This document shows positions 36,488 through 46,003 of a stretch of 64,000 nucleotides of DNA, piece by piece (the first letter of the stretch is position 1; the number at the start of each line of letters is the position of its first letter). The DNA is taken from assembly GCA_040219275.1 (NCBI GenBank), contig JAVJSU010000100.1, forward strand, positions 94,336 through 158,335. Reading direction: 5' to 3'. The DNA is from JAVJSU01 sp040219275. GTDB lineage: Bacteria; Chloroflexota; Anaerolineae; Aggregatilineales; Phototrophicaceae. The position numbers were made by a program, and so were the translations under genes. The notes beneath the pieces were generated by a model. That model was given only the letters and a program-made list of their open reading frames with translations, ran no database searches and was not told the DNA's origin.

Positions 36488-39400
36488 ATGTCGGATCGTC
36501 CACCGAACAGCCCTAGTTCCAATAACGAACCGCCCACGAATAGCGGGTGGCATACACCAGAGGCAGAGGGTACCTGGCGTATCTCTGAAAAACCTCAAAC
36601 AACTGGCTGGCGTGTTCCCGCCCTGCCTAGAGATTTAGACTCGTCTCCTGATGAAACCGGTGGGTGGCATTTACCAAGTCCTGATGACACCACATTTTCA
36701 CCGGAAGATGAGACTGAAATTCTCCAAACTGATGACACTGTGCCTGAAGAATCAGTAGAGCAAGGCTCCACCGCTCCCGTAAGTAGGGCTTCTGCGCCGG
36801 AGGATTTGCTGTTTGAATCGGCTTCTCTGGCGACTTTAGACACCGAAGAAGAAGAGTCTCAGCCTACCGGACCCCTCGCGCCGGAGGATTTGATCTACCT
36901 CATCGAGCACGATACCAGCGAAGACTCGATCCAGAGTAGCGAGATGCTCGCCGCACTTAGCCTGACCGATGATGTTTCGTTGGGCAGTGCCATTAGCGAG
37001 GATGATCCCATCACCGCCGCGCTCGAAGCGATGGCATCCGAAGATGAATCTGAGCAAATCGACAATGATTTACTCTCTCCAGCAGAGCGTATTATCAATC
37101 AATCGACTTCTGCTGATACAAGCGCCTCAACTGACGATGCCGCCCTTGCGCTGACCGATCCGGGGGAATATGCCCGTCGCCAACTTGCCGCATTGGAAAG
37201 TGGTGGCGACGCACCTGACATTGATTTTGACTCGGCTCTTAGCGATGGTGACACCGAAAATCTGGGTGGTACTGGCTCATTAGATGCGGCAGATGCGGCG
37301 GATTATGCCCGTCAACGCTTGAATGAACTTCAAAGTGGTAATACAGATGTCAGCATCGCGCCACCGCCCGCGCCCGTTGAACCCCTGAATGCGCGTGAGA
37401 TGGAACTCGCCCGCCGCTTCCATGAGGTGGAAAATCAGGTGCGGACGATGCGCCAACAGCGGGATACCGGCATCATCACCAATGATGATTATCTGGCGCA
37501 ACTTCGTAATTTGATGTTCCGCGATGATGATTCCGTGTGGTGGATGCTGGGCGTGGATTCTGACATCTGGTACAAATCCGAAAACGATCAGTGGGTGCAA
37601 GATACGCCCGATGTCCTGCAAAAAGAACGTGAATATCAAGAATCCATCGCCCAATCAAACCCCTGGGGCGATCTTGACTATCTAACAGAACAACAACGTG
37701 CCGCCGCCAATACCGCGCCGGTCACGGGCGGTTATCCAACGGATGGTGGCGAATATACCCCGCCACGTCCGGCAAATCCGGCATTTGAAGGGCTGGGTAC
37801 AGGCGATGATCTGAACCCGCGCCGTGTGCCTATTAATGATCCTAACGCGACGGTGGCGAATTCGGCGGTATCGTTTGCGACCACTCTTAACGATCCCTAT
37901 AGCGCACCAACTGTAGAGAGTGAACCGCAAATCTATGATTCCGGCGCAACCGTGCCATCGCGCACCTATCAGGGGACGACCATTCCGTCCGCCGCGACAG
38001 GCATCGAAAGCCCACAATCACGTATTGATCTGAGCGAACCGCCGGATTTAAGCCTTGCAGACGAAGAAGGTGAAATTTACAGCAGTCGGCGCGAAGATGA
38101 GCAACGTTCCACCGGACGTTTAGTCGTGCTCGGTCTGGTGGCGGTGATTGTGCTGGTCTTGCTGGCAGGTGCGGCGGTCATCGGGATGGCGCTTCTGTGG
38201 TACAACGGCATCATTAGCAATTACGAACCTCAAATTGTGGCATTGGCAAATTATGAACCAGAATTCCAGACCGTGACGATCCTCGATGTTAATGGTAACG
38301 AGATTGGCACGTTAGGGCGTGATGGCAGTGACCGCCGTGAAGTAACGCTTGAACAAATTTCGCCGGAGATGATCTACGCCGTACTTGCGTTAGAAGACCC
38401 CGGCTATTATGAGCATACGGGTTGGAATCCGGTGACGATTGTGCAGGCGTTCCTGCAAAATATCACAACCGGGCAAATCACCCCGCGTTCCAGCATTATC
38501 ACACAGGAAGTCGCCAGTAATCTTGTGTTGGGCGCGGCGGAAGACGGATCAAGCGCGAGTCGCAATGACCTGATTCTTGTGGCAGGCGAACTCACCCAGA
38601 CCTATACGCCTAATGAGATTCTTCAACTCCATCTGAATGAATTGAATTTCGGTAATCAAACCTATGGTGTAGAAGCCGCATCACGTTTTTATTTTGACAA
38701 ACCTGCTGAAAGCCTGAACCTTGCAGAATCAGCCTTATTGTCGGGTATTCTGGAAACGCCGCAGGATAATAACCCGGTTGCCAACCGGAGCTTTGCTTTT
38801 AGTCGGATGCGTAGCGTGTTAAGTGTTATGGCACTTGCCCCGTGCATCCAATTCCAGCACACGCCCTATCAGGCGACACCATTTTGCGTTTCCGAAGCGG
38901 ATACCAACCCCGAAGGCGATAACATCGTCAATGTCGCGAATGTAGAAGGTGCTGATTATCTGCCAAGAGAATCAAGTGGTCGCTATCCCCATTTCACACA
39001 GATCGTCGAAGCCCAGTTGGAGAATCTCTTCGGCTCAACAGAAATTTACCAGAATGGCTACACTGTCACGACGACCATCAATCCGACTATTCAAACGTCC
39101 GCTGAAAATGAATTGCGCGCGCAACTGACCGCACTTTCTACCAGCGGTTTGAACACCGGCGCGGTCATGGTGACTAATCCACAAACGTGTGAAATTCTTG
39201 CGATGGTTGGTAGCCCTGATTTTAACGATGCGGAAATTCGTGGCTCAATCAACAATGCCTTAACTTTCCAGCAAGCGGGGCAGATGATCGCGCCGATGGT
39301 TTATGCCACTGCTTTACGTGGCGCAGATCGTAATGGTAACGGCGTGGCAGATCAAAACGAATACTATACACCCGCGACCATCACATGGGATGTTCAATCA

Positions 39401-40903
39401 CAATTCGCTAACGGCTATGTCCCGACCAATTACGACAATCAATATCACGGCGGCGTACCCGTTCGCCGTGCCTTGCAATTGGGCTATGAAGTGTCTTCGG
39501 TTAAGGCGTACGAATTTATCGGTATAGAGACCTTTCAGGCAGTCGCAGAATCGCTCGGAATGCGCTTTGAAGCTGAAGCCAATCTCGGCAGTTTGGAGAC
39601 AGCCTCCGGGAATGTGAACGTCCGCCTGTATGACATGATGATCGCTTATGGCGCATTTGCCAGCGGGGGTCGTCGTTGCCAGTTCATAGCAAATAATGGC
39701 GTGCCAGTGAGCTTGACGACCATTCGTAGTGTGCAGGATGCCAATGGCAACAATGTGCCACTCCCGATGGAATTAGAAGTACAGCAGGTCTTGCCAGAAT
39801 CAGTCGCTTTCTTGATGAACAGTATCATGAGCGATGATGCCGCCCGTGGCGCACGCTTCGGCACGAATTCCGCGCTGACTCTGCCAGATTTACCGAACAT
39901 CTCCGCCGCGAAATCCGGCACGGGTAGCAACACCGATATGTGGACGCTCGGCTATACCAACACGGCTGTTGTCGGCGTATGGATGGGCAACAGCAACGAA
40001 AATGCAACCATCGTCAATCAACAGGGACACACCGCCGCCGCGCCCGTATGGAACCGCGTGATCCGCACCGCCATTCAAGGCACTGCACCACGCGCATTCT
40101 CACCGCCATCAAACGTGACTAGCGGGCAAGTATGTGATCTAACAGGCACGATTGCCGATGGCACATGCAGTCGTCCGCGTAATGAGTTCTATCTGTCCTC
40201 ACAACCGCCACCCAATCCAGCACAGGGCGGTGGTGTGGTCATCAGCGCGACGATTGACTCATGGTCAGGCTTACTCGCCAATGCCAATTGCCCGGATAAT
40301 CAAGTTGCGGCGCAATTCGTAAATATCAGCGATCCCTACGCGGTGCAATGGTTGAGCAACACGGCGGCAGGCAATAACTACGCCGCTCAAATCGGGCTGA
40401 CACCGCCCATCAATGCTGTACCGACACAATCGTGTGATGTCAGTACGCCGATTCCGGTCGCACGTATCACAGAACCCTCCGGCGGGCAAACCGTACAGGG
40501 GAATGTGAATATCACTGGACAGATCAGCGCGGATAATTTCAACCGTTATCAATTGGAATATGCGTCTGCCAATAACCCGAATAACTTCTTCTTGATCGGC
40601 ACATTCCAACAACAACAACCGAATCAGGGGACGATTGGCACATGGGACACAACGCAGGTCACGAATGGACAATACACAATTCGCCTAGCCGTTTTCTCCA
40701 ACACGGGTGGTTTCCTATATCGTACAACGCAGGGGATTACGGTCAATAATCCGTTACCGACGGCGACCCCGCAACCCGTCCCGACGCAGGTGGAAGTCCC
40801 GGTCTTTACGCCATTGCCATTCGATACCGTCCCATCGAATAGTAGTCAGGGTGTAGACGGTAGTACCGTACCCACGCCGACCATTAACCCTCTCGGTGGA
40901 TAA
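36488..40903 (+). CDS. class-A penicillin-binding-protein homologue with degenerate transpeptidase
   Basis: 1471 residues. Residues 1-541 are cytosolic, acidic and Ser/Thr-rich, with two YARxxLxxLxSG segments (near 225 and 275) and a helical block RFHEVENQVRTMRQQRD. TM helix: 545-568. The GT51 domain (~600-800) keeps Glu636 in LEDPGYYEH, but GGSTITQQ has become PRSSIITQE (666-674). The transpeptidase-like domain follows (~870-1180). Where class-A enzymes have SxxK there is Q932-M-I-A935 within AGQMIAPMVYA. SxN is G999-Y-E1001, and KTG is K1142-S-G. The C-terminus holds an Ig-like segment (~1320-1430) and a Pro/Thr tail. It is probably inactive as a transpeptidase and may or may not polymerise glycan. 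Confidence 0.88.
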   Translation: MSDRPPNSPSSNNEPPTNSGWHTPEAEGTWRISEKPQTTGWRVPALPRDLDSSPDETGGWHLPSPDDTTFSPEDETEILQTDDTVPEESVEQGSTAPVSRASAPEDLLFESASLATLDTEEEESQPTGPLAPEDLIYLIEHDTSEDSIQSSEMLAALSLTDDVSLGSAISEDDPITAALEAMASEDESEQIDNDLLSPAERIINQSTSADTSASTDDAALALTDPGEYARRQLAALESGGDAPDIDFDSALSDGDTENLGGTGSLDAADAADYARQRLNELQSGNTDVSIAPPPAPVEPLNAREMELARRFHEVENQVRTMRQQRDTGIITNDDYLAQLRNLMFRDDDSVWWMLGVDSDIWYKSENDQWVQDTPDVLQKEREYQESIAQSNPWGDLDYLTEQQRAAANTAPVTGGYPTDGGEYTPPRPANPAFEGLGTGDDLNPRRVPINDPNATVANSAVSFATTLNDPYSAPTVESEPQIYDSGATVPSRTYQGTTIPSAATGIESPQSRIDLSEPPDLSLADEEGEIYSSRREDEQRSTGRLVVLGLVAVIVLVLLAGAAVIGMALLWYNGIISNYEPQIVALANYEPEFQTVTILDVNGNEIGTLGRDGSDRREVTLEQISPEMIYAVLALEDPGYYEHTGWNPVTIVQAFLQNITTGQITPRSSIITQEVASNLVLGAAEDGSSASRNDLILVAGELTQTYTPNEILQLHLNELNFGNQTYGVEAASRFYFDKPAESLNLAESALLSGILETPQDNNPVANRSFAFSRMRSVLSVMALAPCIQFQHTPYQATPFCVSEADTNPEGDNIVNVANVEGADYLPRESSGRYPHFTQIVEAQLENLFGSTEIYQNGYTVTTTINPTIQTSAENELRAQLTALSTSGLNTGAVMVTNPQTCEILAMVGSPDFNDAEIRGSINNALTFQQAGQMIAPMVYATALRGADRNGNGVADQNEYYTPATITWDVQSQFANGYVPTNYDNQYHGGVPVRRALQLGYEVSSVKAYEFIGIETFQAVAESLGMRFEAEANLGSLETASGNVNVRLYDMMIAYGAFASGGRRCQFIANNGVPVSLTTIRSVQDANGNNVPLPMELEVQQVLPESVAFLMNSIMSDDAARGARFGTNSALTLPDLPNISAAKSGTGSNTDMWTLGYTNTAVVGVWMGNSNENATIVNQQGHTAAAPVWNRVIRTAIQGTAPRAFSPPSNVTSGQVCDLTGTIADGTCSRPRNEFYLSSQPPPNPAQGGGVVISATIDSWSGLLANANCPDNQVAAQFVNISDPYAVQWLSNTAAGNNYAAQIGLTPPINAVPTQSCDVSTPIPVARITEPSGGQTVQGNVNITGQISADNFNRYQLEYASANNPNNFFLIGTFQQQQPNQGTIGTWDTTQVTNGQYTIRLAVFSNTGGFLYRTTQGITVNNPLPTATPQPVPTQVEVPVFTPLPFDTVPSNSSQGVDGSTVPTPTINPLGG

Positions 40904-40933
40904 ATCGAGTAGGCGATTATCAGCATAAATGAC

Positions 40934-40971
40934 AAACGGGGATGGCTCATTTCAGCCGTCCCCGTTTTTTC
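40934..40971 (+). terminator. intrinsic terminator
   Basis: ACGGGGATGGCT (40936-40947) pairs with AGCCGTCCCCGT (40954-40965), 12 bp with one T-G pair, 6-base loop, then TTTTT. Terminates the PBP-like gene. Confidence 0.9.
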
Positions 40972-41014
40972 TTACAATTTTATTTTCTGTTTTGTCCAAC
41001 TAAGGCGAAAAACT

Positions 41015-42064
41015 TTACTCCGAATTCAATTCAATCACATCAATCGCAAATGGCAGTTGTGGATTGATCCCCGGCAACACGAGCGATTGCGAGTCAAAAT
41101 TCGTGACGTAAATTCTCCCATCAAAATAAGCGACATCATTTGCGCCCCGAAAGTTGATTGCCAGATACGTCAGCGTGTCACCATCCAGCCGAATCACACC
41201 GTTGTTGTCATCTCCCCGAAACGCCGCCACATAAATCGTGCCATCCGGCGCAACAGTGATGCCATCGAAATCCGGCGCGCCATTTTCATCCGCAGGGAAG
41301 CGATAGACAATTTCGGTATTCTCGCCGCCATCATCAACCGTTTCTAAGCCAACGCGGAAGATCGTATCTGTACTTAAATCAGTGATGAGTAGCGTATCGG
41401 TTGAGGCATCGTACGCCAGACCTGTTGGGATCACGTCATTGATTTGTGCATCATTCAACGGGGCACGCCAGAATCGCTCGCCTTCACCATCCGCATTAAA
41501 ACGCCACACCTCGCGCCGTCCGCGGTCACTCATATACACATTGCCTGCGCCGTCAACAACGATGGCATGAGCAGAGACAAAGCCCTGTTCATCCTCAATC
41601 GTGCCAAATTCCGTGAGTGCGCCGTCGGATGTGCGTTTCCAGATGAGTCCGCCCGCCGCACGCGGGTCAGAATCCAGCCGATCTAAAATGTAGAGCGTAT
41701 TATCCGGCGCAATCGCAATTCCCACCGCTGACCCCACATCATCGCGTGTTTCGTTGAGTTCACGAACATCGCCTTCGGGTGAAATCGACCAGACCGCGCC
41801 CGTTGCATAACTCGCTGTATAAACTGTGCCATCCGCGCCCACTTCAACCGTCGCAGGGTACACATCATTGCCCGGCAATACGGCGAATTCACGCACACTC
41901 ACGCCGTCCGCAACCGCCCGCGATTCCGCCCGCGGGGACGAATTCACGGTGAGCAAAATCAACCCCACCACAAAGGCGACAATCAGCAACAAGCCGCCAC
42001 CGAACAAGAAGATGAAGACCAGCAATCGCTGTCCGCGACTGAGTTTTTGAATATTTTGCATCAT
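41015..42064 (-). CDS. membrane-anchored six-bladed beta-propeller (NHL/SMP-30-like)
   Basis: 349 residues. A signal anchor at ~13-37 (LLVFIFLFGGGLLLIVAFVVGLILL) tethers an extracytoplasmic beta-propeller. Blades recur with the pattern xVxxDGTVYTASYA, IAPDNTLYILDR, VDGAGNVYMSDRGRREVWRFNADG, YDASTDTLLITDLSTDTIFRV and VAPDGTIYVAAFRGDDNNGVIRLDG. NHL/gluconolactonase-type propellers bind ligands or hydrolyse lactones; no metal-binding set is clear enough to claim an enzyme. The start is ATG 42064 or the next codon. Single gene, convergent with the PBP-like gene. Confidence 0.78.
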   Translation of the reverse strand: MMQNIQKLSRGQRLLVFIFLFGGGLLLIVAFVVGLILLTVNSSPRAESRAVADGVSVREFAVLPGNDVYPATVEVGADGTVYTASYATGAVWSISPEGDVRELNETRDDVGSAVGIAIAPDNTLYILDRLDSDPRAAGGLIWKRTSDGALTEFGTIEDEQGFVSAHAIVVDGAGNVYMSDRGRREVWRFNADGEGERFWRAPLNDAQINDVIPTGLAYDASTDTLLITDLSTDTIFRVGLETVDDGGENTEIVYRFPADENGAPDFDGITVAPDGTIYVAAFRGDDNNGVIRLDGDTLTYLAINFRGANDVAYFDGRIYVTNFDSQSLVLPGINPQLPFAIDVIELNSE

Positions 42065-42161
42065 GGCTATTTGCTATCCTGATTTCTCAATAATAAGCCT
42101 ACAAACAGTCTATTCTAGCAGGAGAATATGAGTACGGATTGAGTGATTATTGGATGTGAAT

Positions 42162-42740
42162 TCAGATCACATCATCAATCGCAATTGAATTATTTGAGGG
42201 AAGCGAGGCAGGTCTTTCGCGCTGATACAAACCGTCTATTTCGCGGGTCAGTGCATCCAGCAGATTATAAATAATCGGGCAGAGTGCCGCGCCTTCGAGT
42301 GTGTCTTCCAGCGACCAGCGAAAATAGGGCGTAAACGCAGGATAGGCACGGCAGGCTTCGGGACGGTGCTCATAGACACTACACAGATTGCCCTTTAAAA
42401 ATGCACACGGCGATGCGCTGAATTTCCCCCATTCACCATATTCTGCGCCGCCTTCACGGTCAACATAGCCTGTCAGGATCGACTCCAGTGACACATCAAT
42501 GCCTGTTGCAAGGCGCTGTGCGTCGTTTTCTTCAAGGTATACATCCAATGAGCGACAGCAATTTCCGCACGCAGTACAATCAATCCCGTCAATAATCGGT
42601 GCCGCCAATTGATCGACAAAAACATCTAAATCGTCGTCGCTGATGATGTCCTCGTTTATTTCTAGCGTATAGCGCATCACCTCAAACTCGTCGTGGCGTT
42701 CATTGGTGAGGCGCTTGATCTCATCTAAATCAGTAATCAT
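42162..42740 (-). CDS. YkgJ-type cysteine-cluster protein
   Basis: 192 residues. Eight cysteines occur in the arrangement CTACGNCCRS, CAFLKGNLCSVYEHRPEACRAYP, which is the zinc- or iron-chelating CxxCxxCC...C...C...C pattern of the YkgJ/UPF0153 family. These small cytosolic proteins have no fully established role. The N-terminal ~65 residues are helical and acidic. The gene is divergent from the small protein gene at 42858 and not in an obvious operon. Confidence 0.85.
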   Translation of the reverse strand: MITDLDEIKRLTNERHDEFEVMRYTLEINEDIISDDDLDVFVDQLAAPIIDGIDCTACGNCCRSLDVYLEENDAQRLATGIDVSLESILTGYVDREGGAEYGEWGKFSASPCAFLKGNLCSVYEHRPEACRAYPAFTPYFRWSLEDTLEGAALCPIIYNLLDALTREIDGLYQRERPASLPSNNSIAIDDVI

Positions 42741-42857
42741 AGTGTTCCAGTCCGCCCTAAAGACCTAAAAATTCAGCGTTAATACTTGGAATCATTAAAT
42801 TTACGCTATAATAACGATGTTCATAACGTAAAATTTAATCCACATAAGGTGTCTCGT

Positions 42858-43124
42858 ATGGTGAAATGGGAATATCTAACGCTTGATTCTAGCCACAATT
42901 ACGGCACGATCAAGTACTACATTAACGGTGATATGCAACCGGCGATCAAAAACCAACCTCTGCACATTATCATTAATCAGATTGGTGGGCAGGGCTGGGA
43001 AATGGTCGGCATCAGTGTGATGGGTGAAACACAAACGTTTATCTTCAAACGCAATACGGTGGCTACTGGCGCGTTGCGTCAACCCGGCACCGGCGCACTC
43101 AAAAAGATGAGCGAAGACGGATAA
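42858..43124 (+). CDS. small DUF4177-like protein
   Basis: 88 residues. The form MVKWEYLTLDSS, then INQIGGQGWEMVGISVMGETQTFIFKR, is that of the DUF4177 group of small beta-rich proteins (opening strand with YEY/WEY, GWELV turn, closing strand). The C-terminus is a short G/A-rich tail. Function unknown. The frame opens at 42786, but ATG 42858 follows AAGGTG and begins the conserved part. A strong stem-loop follows the stop. Confidence 0.6.
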   Translation: MVKWEYLTLDSSHNYGTIKYYINGDMQPAIKNQPLHIIINQIGGQGWEMVGISVMGETQTFIFKRNTVATGALRQPGTGALKKMSEDG

Positions 43125-43125
43125 T

Positions 43126-43163
43126 TAAAAATCCCCCGAACGTATCGTTAGTTCGGGGGATAT
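43126..43163 (-). terminator. intrinsic terminator (minus strand; also a stem for the plus gene)
   Basis: ATCCCCCGAAC (43131-43141) and GTTCGGGGGAT (43151-43161) form a perfect 11-bp stem with a 9-base loop. Read on the minus strand it is followed by TTTTTAATT, so it terminates the gene at 43191. On the plus strand the U-tract is weak. Confidence 0.8.
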
Positions 43164-43190
43164 AGACATTTATGAGCTAGTTAAAGCTAA

Positions 43191-44594
43191 TTACCGCACA
43201 GGGATTGTTGCAATGTTGCCATTACGCAACGCCCCTTCACTCGTTTCGATCCACCCGACAATCGGACCGCGACAGTCAGCTTCGATCAACAACCAGCCAG
43301 AACTCACGTTGCGTCCGAGTACGTCGTATTCCGCATTGCCCGGAATTTCGCACACACGGTTGCTTCTTAAGGTTGATGTGGTGCTGTAAATCATAGCATT
43401 ACCAAAGACATAGAATGTTGGTGTGATGAGTTCGCCTTCGCCTTCTTCGACTACAGCTTCGGTCAAATCACCACGTAAGATGATGAAATCTGCATTCACC
43501 CAACCCTCGTTTGTCCCATCCGTAACAAACCACCACGTTGCGTCATCATTGCGACCAAGAATGGATAACTCGGTGCCACCGCGTAAAATCGTAACAATTG
43601 AAAATCCCGCGCCATCACCACTCCGCATATTCAAACGACTGGTATTGACGATAGTATACCCACTATCCAATATCGGATTAGATGCGGGTCCGGTAGCAAT
43701 CCCCGCTGAGCTAATCGCAGAATCCAGTCCATTAATTGGCGTAACCAGAGACACCGCGTTCAATGGCACCCAGCCCCAGATTTGTGATCCAACAAAGATG
43801 GCGAGCCAAACTTCACCGTTGAACGTTTGTACATCGGTGACTACATATGTATCGAAGCCATCGTTGCCAGTGTCTCGTGGTAAGCTGATCGGGCTACCGT
43901 CTGCATTCGTGACCGCCTGACCGCCCGGAGTGCTAAATAGCGGGCTAGGGGAGGTGGAATCAATTCGGACTGTGCCTTCATTGGGAACGGAGATCACCGT
44001 ACCTTCTGCCAATGCCTGGATGACCACATAATTCATCTTGGTGTTAACGCCACCCACATCATCAATCGTCAATCGACCGTCCGTAACGTTCGCCACACCC
44101 GATCCCTGACTATATTCCTGTCCACCATTGCCCACAAAACCAGAAATAAGTGTTGTTCCTTCCGCCTGAATGATATGGGTGCTGTCATACCCATTTACGG
44201 GATCAGGTTGATCGCCCACGCTAACCGTTACAAAGTAATTGCCATTAGGGACTGCAATTTCCCACCAGCCGAATGTTCCACCGGTACGTTCCATGTGAAC
44301 AATGGTATCCAATTCCTGTGCAATACCAACCCGATTACGATCACGCGTTTCGGTGGTCATCGCCTGTGGTGCGCCTCCACCAACCACAACCCACCCGTAG
44401 GACAATCCACCACCACGCGCCCCGAATGCATCCCCAAAGTCAGGCGCATAACCCGCCGGAATAGGCGACCCTGTGATCTGAAAGTTAATGCTAACCGGAG
44501 TTGTCGGGAAGGCTTGCGCCGAAGCCGTAGAGAGTCCAATTCCGAAGAGCATGAAAACGGTAATCAAAATAAATAGGCTCGTTTTCTTGTACAT
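43191..44594 (-). CDS. secreted malectin-like plus SH3b protein
   Basis: 467 residues. The signal peptide ends STASAQ (~27). Residues ~32-190 are a malectin/CBM-like beta-sandwich (VSINFQITGSPIPAGYAPDFG, GLSYGWV, GWWEIAVPNGNYFVTVSVGD, LTIDDVGG), which probably binds carbohydrate. Three SH3b-type modules follow, at ~205-285, ~305-380 (TIVNTSRLNMRSGDGAGFSIVTIL, then GWVNADFIIL) and ~395-460. The combination suggests a surface glycan- or peptidoglycan-binding protein. No catalytic motif is visible. The gene has its own terminator and is divergent from the response regulator gene at 44862. Confidence 0.8.
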   Translation of the reverse strand: MYKKTSLFILITVFMLFGIGLSTASAQAFPTTPVSINFQITGSPIPAGYAPDFGDAFGARGGGLSYGWVVVGGGAPQAMTTETRDRNRVGIAQELDTIVHMERTGGTFGWWEIAVPNGNYFVTVSVGDQPDPVNGYDSTHIIQAEGTTLISGFVGNGGQEYSQGSGVANVTDGRLTIDDVGGVNTKMNYVVIQALAEGTVISVPNEGTVRIDSTSPSPLFSTPGGQAVTNADGSPISLPRDTGNDGFDTYVVTDVQTFNGEVWLAIFVGSQIWGWVPLNAVSLVTPINGLDSAISSAGIATGPASNPILDSGYTIVNTSRLNMRSGDGAGFSIVTILRGGTELSILGRNDDATWWFVTDGTNEGWVNADFIILRGDLTEAVVEEGEGELITPTFYVFGNAMIYSTTSTLRSNRVCEIPGNAEYDVLGRNVSSGWLLIEADCRGPIVGWIETSEGALRNGNIATIPVR

Positions 44595-44861
44595 CTTTAA
44601 GTTACCCCATCAGTTAATCTGCTTGAATGAAGACGTGATTTATGTAATATCATAATTAAAATATTGTAATATTGTTGATCTTAATATTAAACAAAGCTAC
44701 AAAGTTTCGCAATTGTAATGTCTAAATATTTCTAAAAATTTGGGAAATCAGTAAGTCGCTTATTCACATGCACACAGGTGCTTGACCATGTTTTTACTTA
44801 TCTGCTACAGTCCTAATCATGACTGACCTCTTAAATTAGATAGCGCTGAAGTGATTTCAAG

Positions 44862-45599
44862 ATGATAAATATGCTACTGGTAGAAGATAATTTACGCCTT
44901 CAGGGGGCGCTCAAAGCTGGCTTAGAAGCAACTGGCGAGGTGCAGGTGATCGGTGTATTGGATAGTGGTGAAGCCGCGCTGGAATTTTGCCTGAGCACGC
45001 CCGTAAACGCGATTTTGATGGACGTTGCGCTAGCGGGGCAGATGAACGGCATCGAGGCGGCGGTAGTCATTCGCCGTGAATTTCCCCGTTTGCCCGTCGT
45101 TTTTTACTCGATTCAGGATGACGATGATTATTTCCGTGCCTTCCGGCGGGCGGGTATCCTCAGCCATTATGCCTATGTACGCAAGTCAAATTATCTTCTG
45201 CCAGAAATGATCGTACCTTTGTTGCAAGAAGCGGTGAATGGGCGTGGCTTTGTTGATCCTGATATTGAAGCGCGTGTGCAGGAAGTCCGTCATCTTGATG
45301 AGCACGACCCGCTTAGCTTATTGGAACCCAATGAGCAAGAGGTTGCCAAGATGGTCGCCGCTGGTTTGACCAATGAGCAGATCGCGGCGCGTTTGGGTTT
45401 TCGGGATAAGCGCACAATTAGCCGTACTAACGGGCAAATATATGCGGCATGGGGCTTGGTTGAAAGTTCGACAGATGAAAAAGTCGCCCGAACCCGCACG
45501 GCGATTATCGTCCATGCCGGGCGCTTGGTGCAATGGGATGAGGACGGCAACCCGTCTGTGATTAACGAGCGGGGCGCATGGGTGAATTGGGAATTATAA
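44862..45599 (+). CDS. response regulator, REC plus LuxR-type HTH
   Basis: 245 residues. The receiver domain (1-125) has LLVEDN (acidic pocket), phosphoacceptor Asp54 in AILMDVALAG, and a Lys in YVRKSN. The output domain (~150-215) carries LEPNEQEVAKMVAAGLTNEQIAARLGFRDKRTISRTNGQIYAAWGL, a NarL/LuxR-type HTH. A C-terminal extension, GRLVQWDEDGNPSVINERGAWVNWEL, is unusual. No histidine kinase gene is adjacent, so it is an orphan regulator in this window. It probably binds DNA as a phosphorylated dimer. Confidence 0.92.
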   Translation: MINMLLVEDNLRLQGALKAGLEATGEVQVIGVLDSGEAALEFCLSTPVNAILMDVALAGQMNGIEAAVVIRREFPRLPVVFYSIQDDDDYFRAFRRAGILSHYAYVRKSNYLLPEMIVPLLQEAVNGRGFVDPDIEARVQEVRHLDEHDPLSLLEPNEQEVAKMVAAGLTNEQIAARLGFRDKRTISRTNGQIYAAWGLVESSTDEKVARTRTAIIVHAGRLVQWDEDGNPSVINERGAWVNWEL

Positions 45600-45636
45600 C
45601 GATACGCAGAGTTGCCGTTTATTTTTTTGCCGATAA

Positions 45637-45855
45637 TCAGCATTGCTCTTGATGGTCAGCATCCTGTGATTGCATCGTTTTTACGATCAGCGATAACAGG
45701 CGCTCACGAGCATCTTCAACGCCGAACATAATGCCACTATAGTAAGTGCGTTGCGATGTTGGCAAACTGTCATCTTCGACAATCTGCGCCGAACAGTGTG
45801 ACACATCCTCTAACTGCTTCATAACTGCCATTAAATCTTGAATAGTGACTTGCAC
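45637..45855 (-). CDS. small helical protein of unknown function
   Basis: 72 residues from GTG 45855, which is preceded by GGGGAGGATGGTCTG, a strong GGAGG site at nine-base spacing. This is the main evidence that it is a real gene. The sequence is predicted helical, with two segments (LMAVMKQLEDVSHCSAQIV and SGIMFGVEDARERLLSLIVKTMQ) and two cysteines, one of them the last residue. No family recognised. It converges on the response regulator gene with a 37-base gap. Confidence 0.55.
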   Translation of the reverse strand: MQVTIQDLMAVMKQLEDVSHCSAQIVEDDSLPTSQRTYYSGIMFGVEDARERLLSLIVKTMQSQDADHQEQC

Positions 45856-46003
45856 CAGACCATCCTCCCCACCGAGAATGTTTATTTAGGTTTATTCCAT
45901 TAATCATACACTCATAATTGGAATCGTGCATTAAGATGATTACATAAACAAAACACACCGCCCAGTGACTGCGGTGTGCTCTCAAATATCAGCAGGAAGT
46001 ACC

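Noticed and set aside
42154..42172. ATGTGA-N7-TCACAT resembling a CRP site
   Set aside because: The spacer is seven bases instead of six and the site overlaps the 3' end of the cysteine-cluster gene, so it is probably chance.
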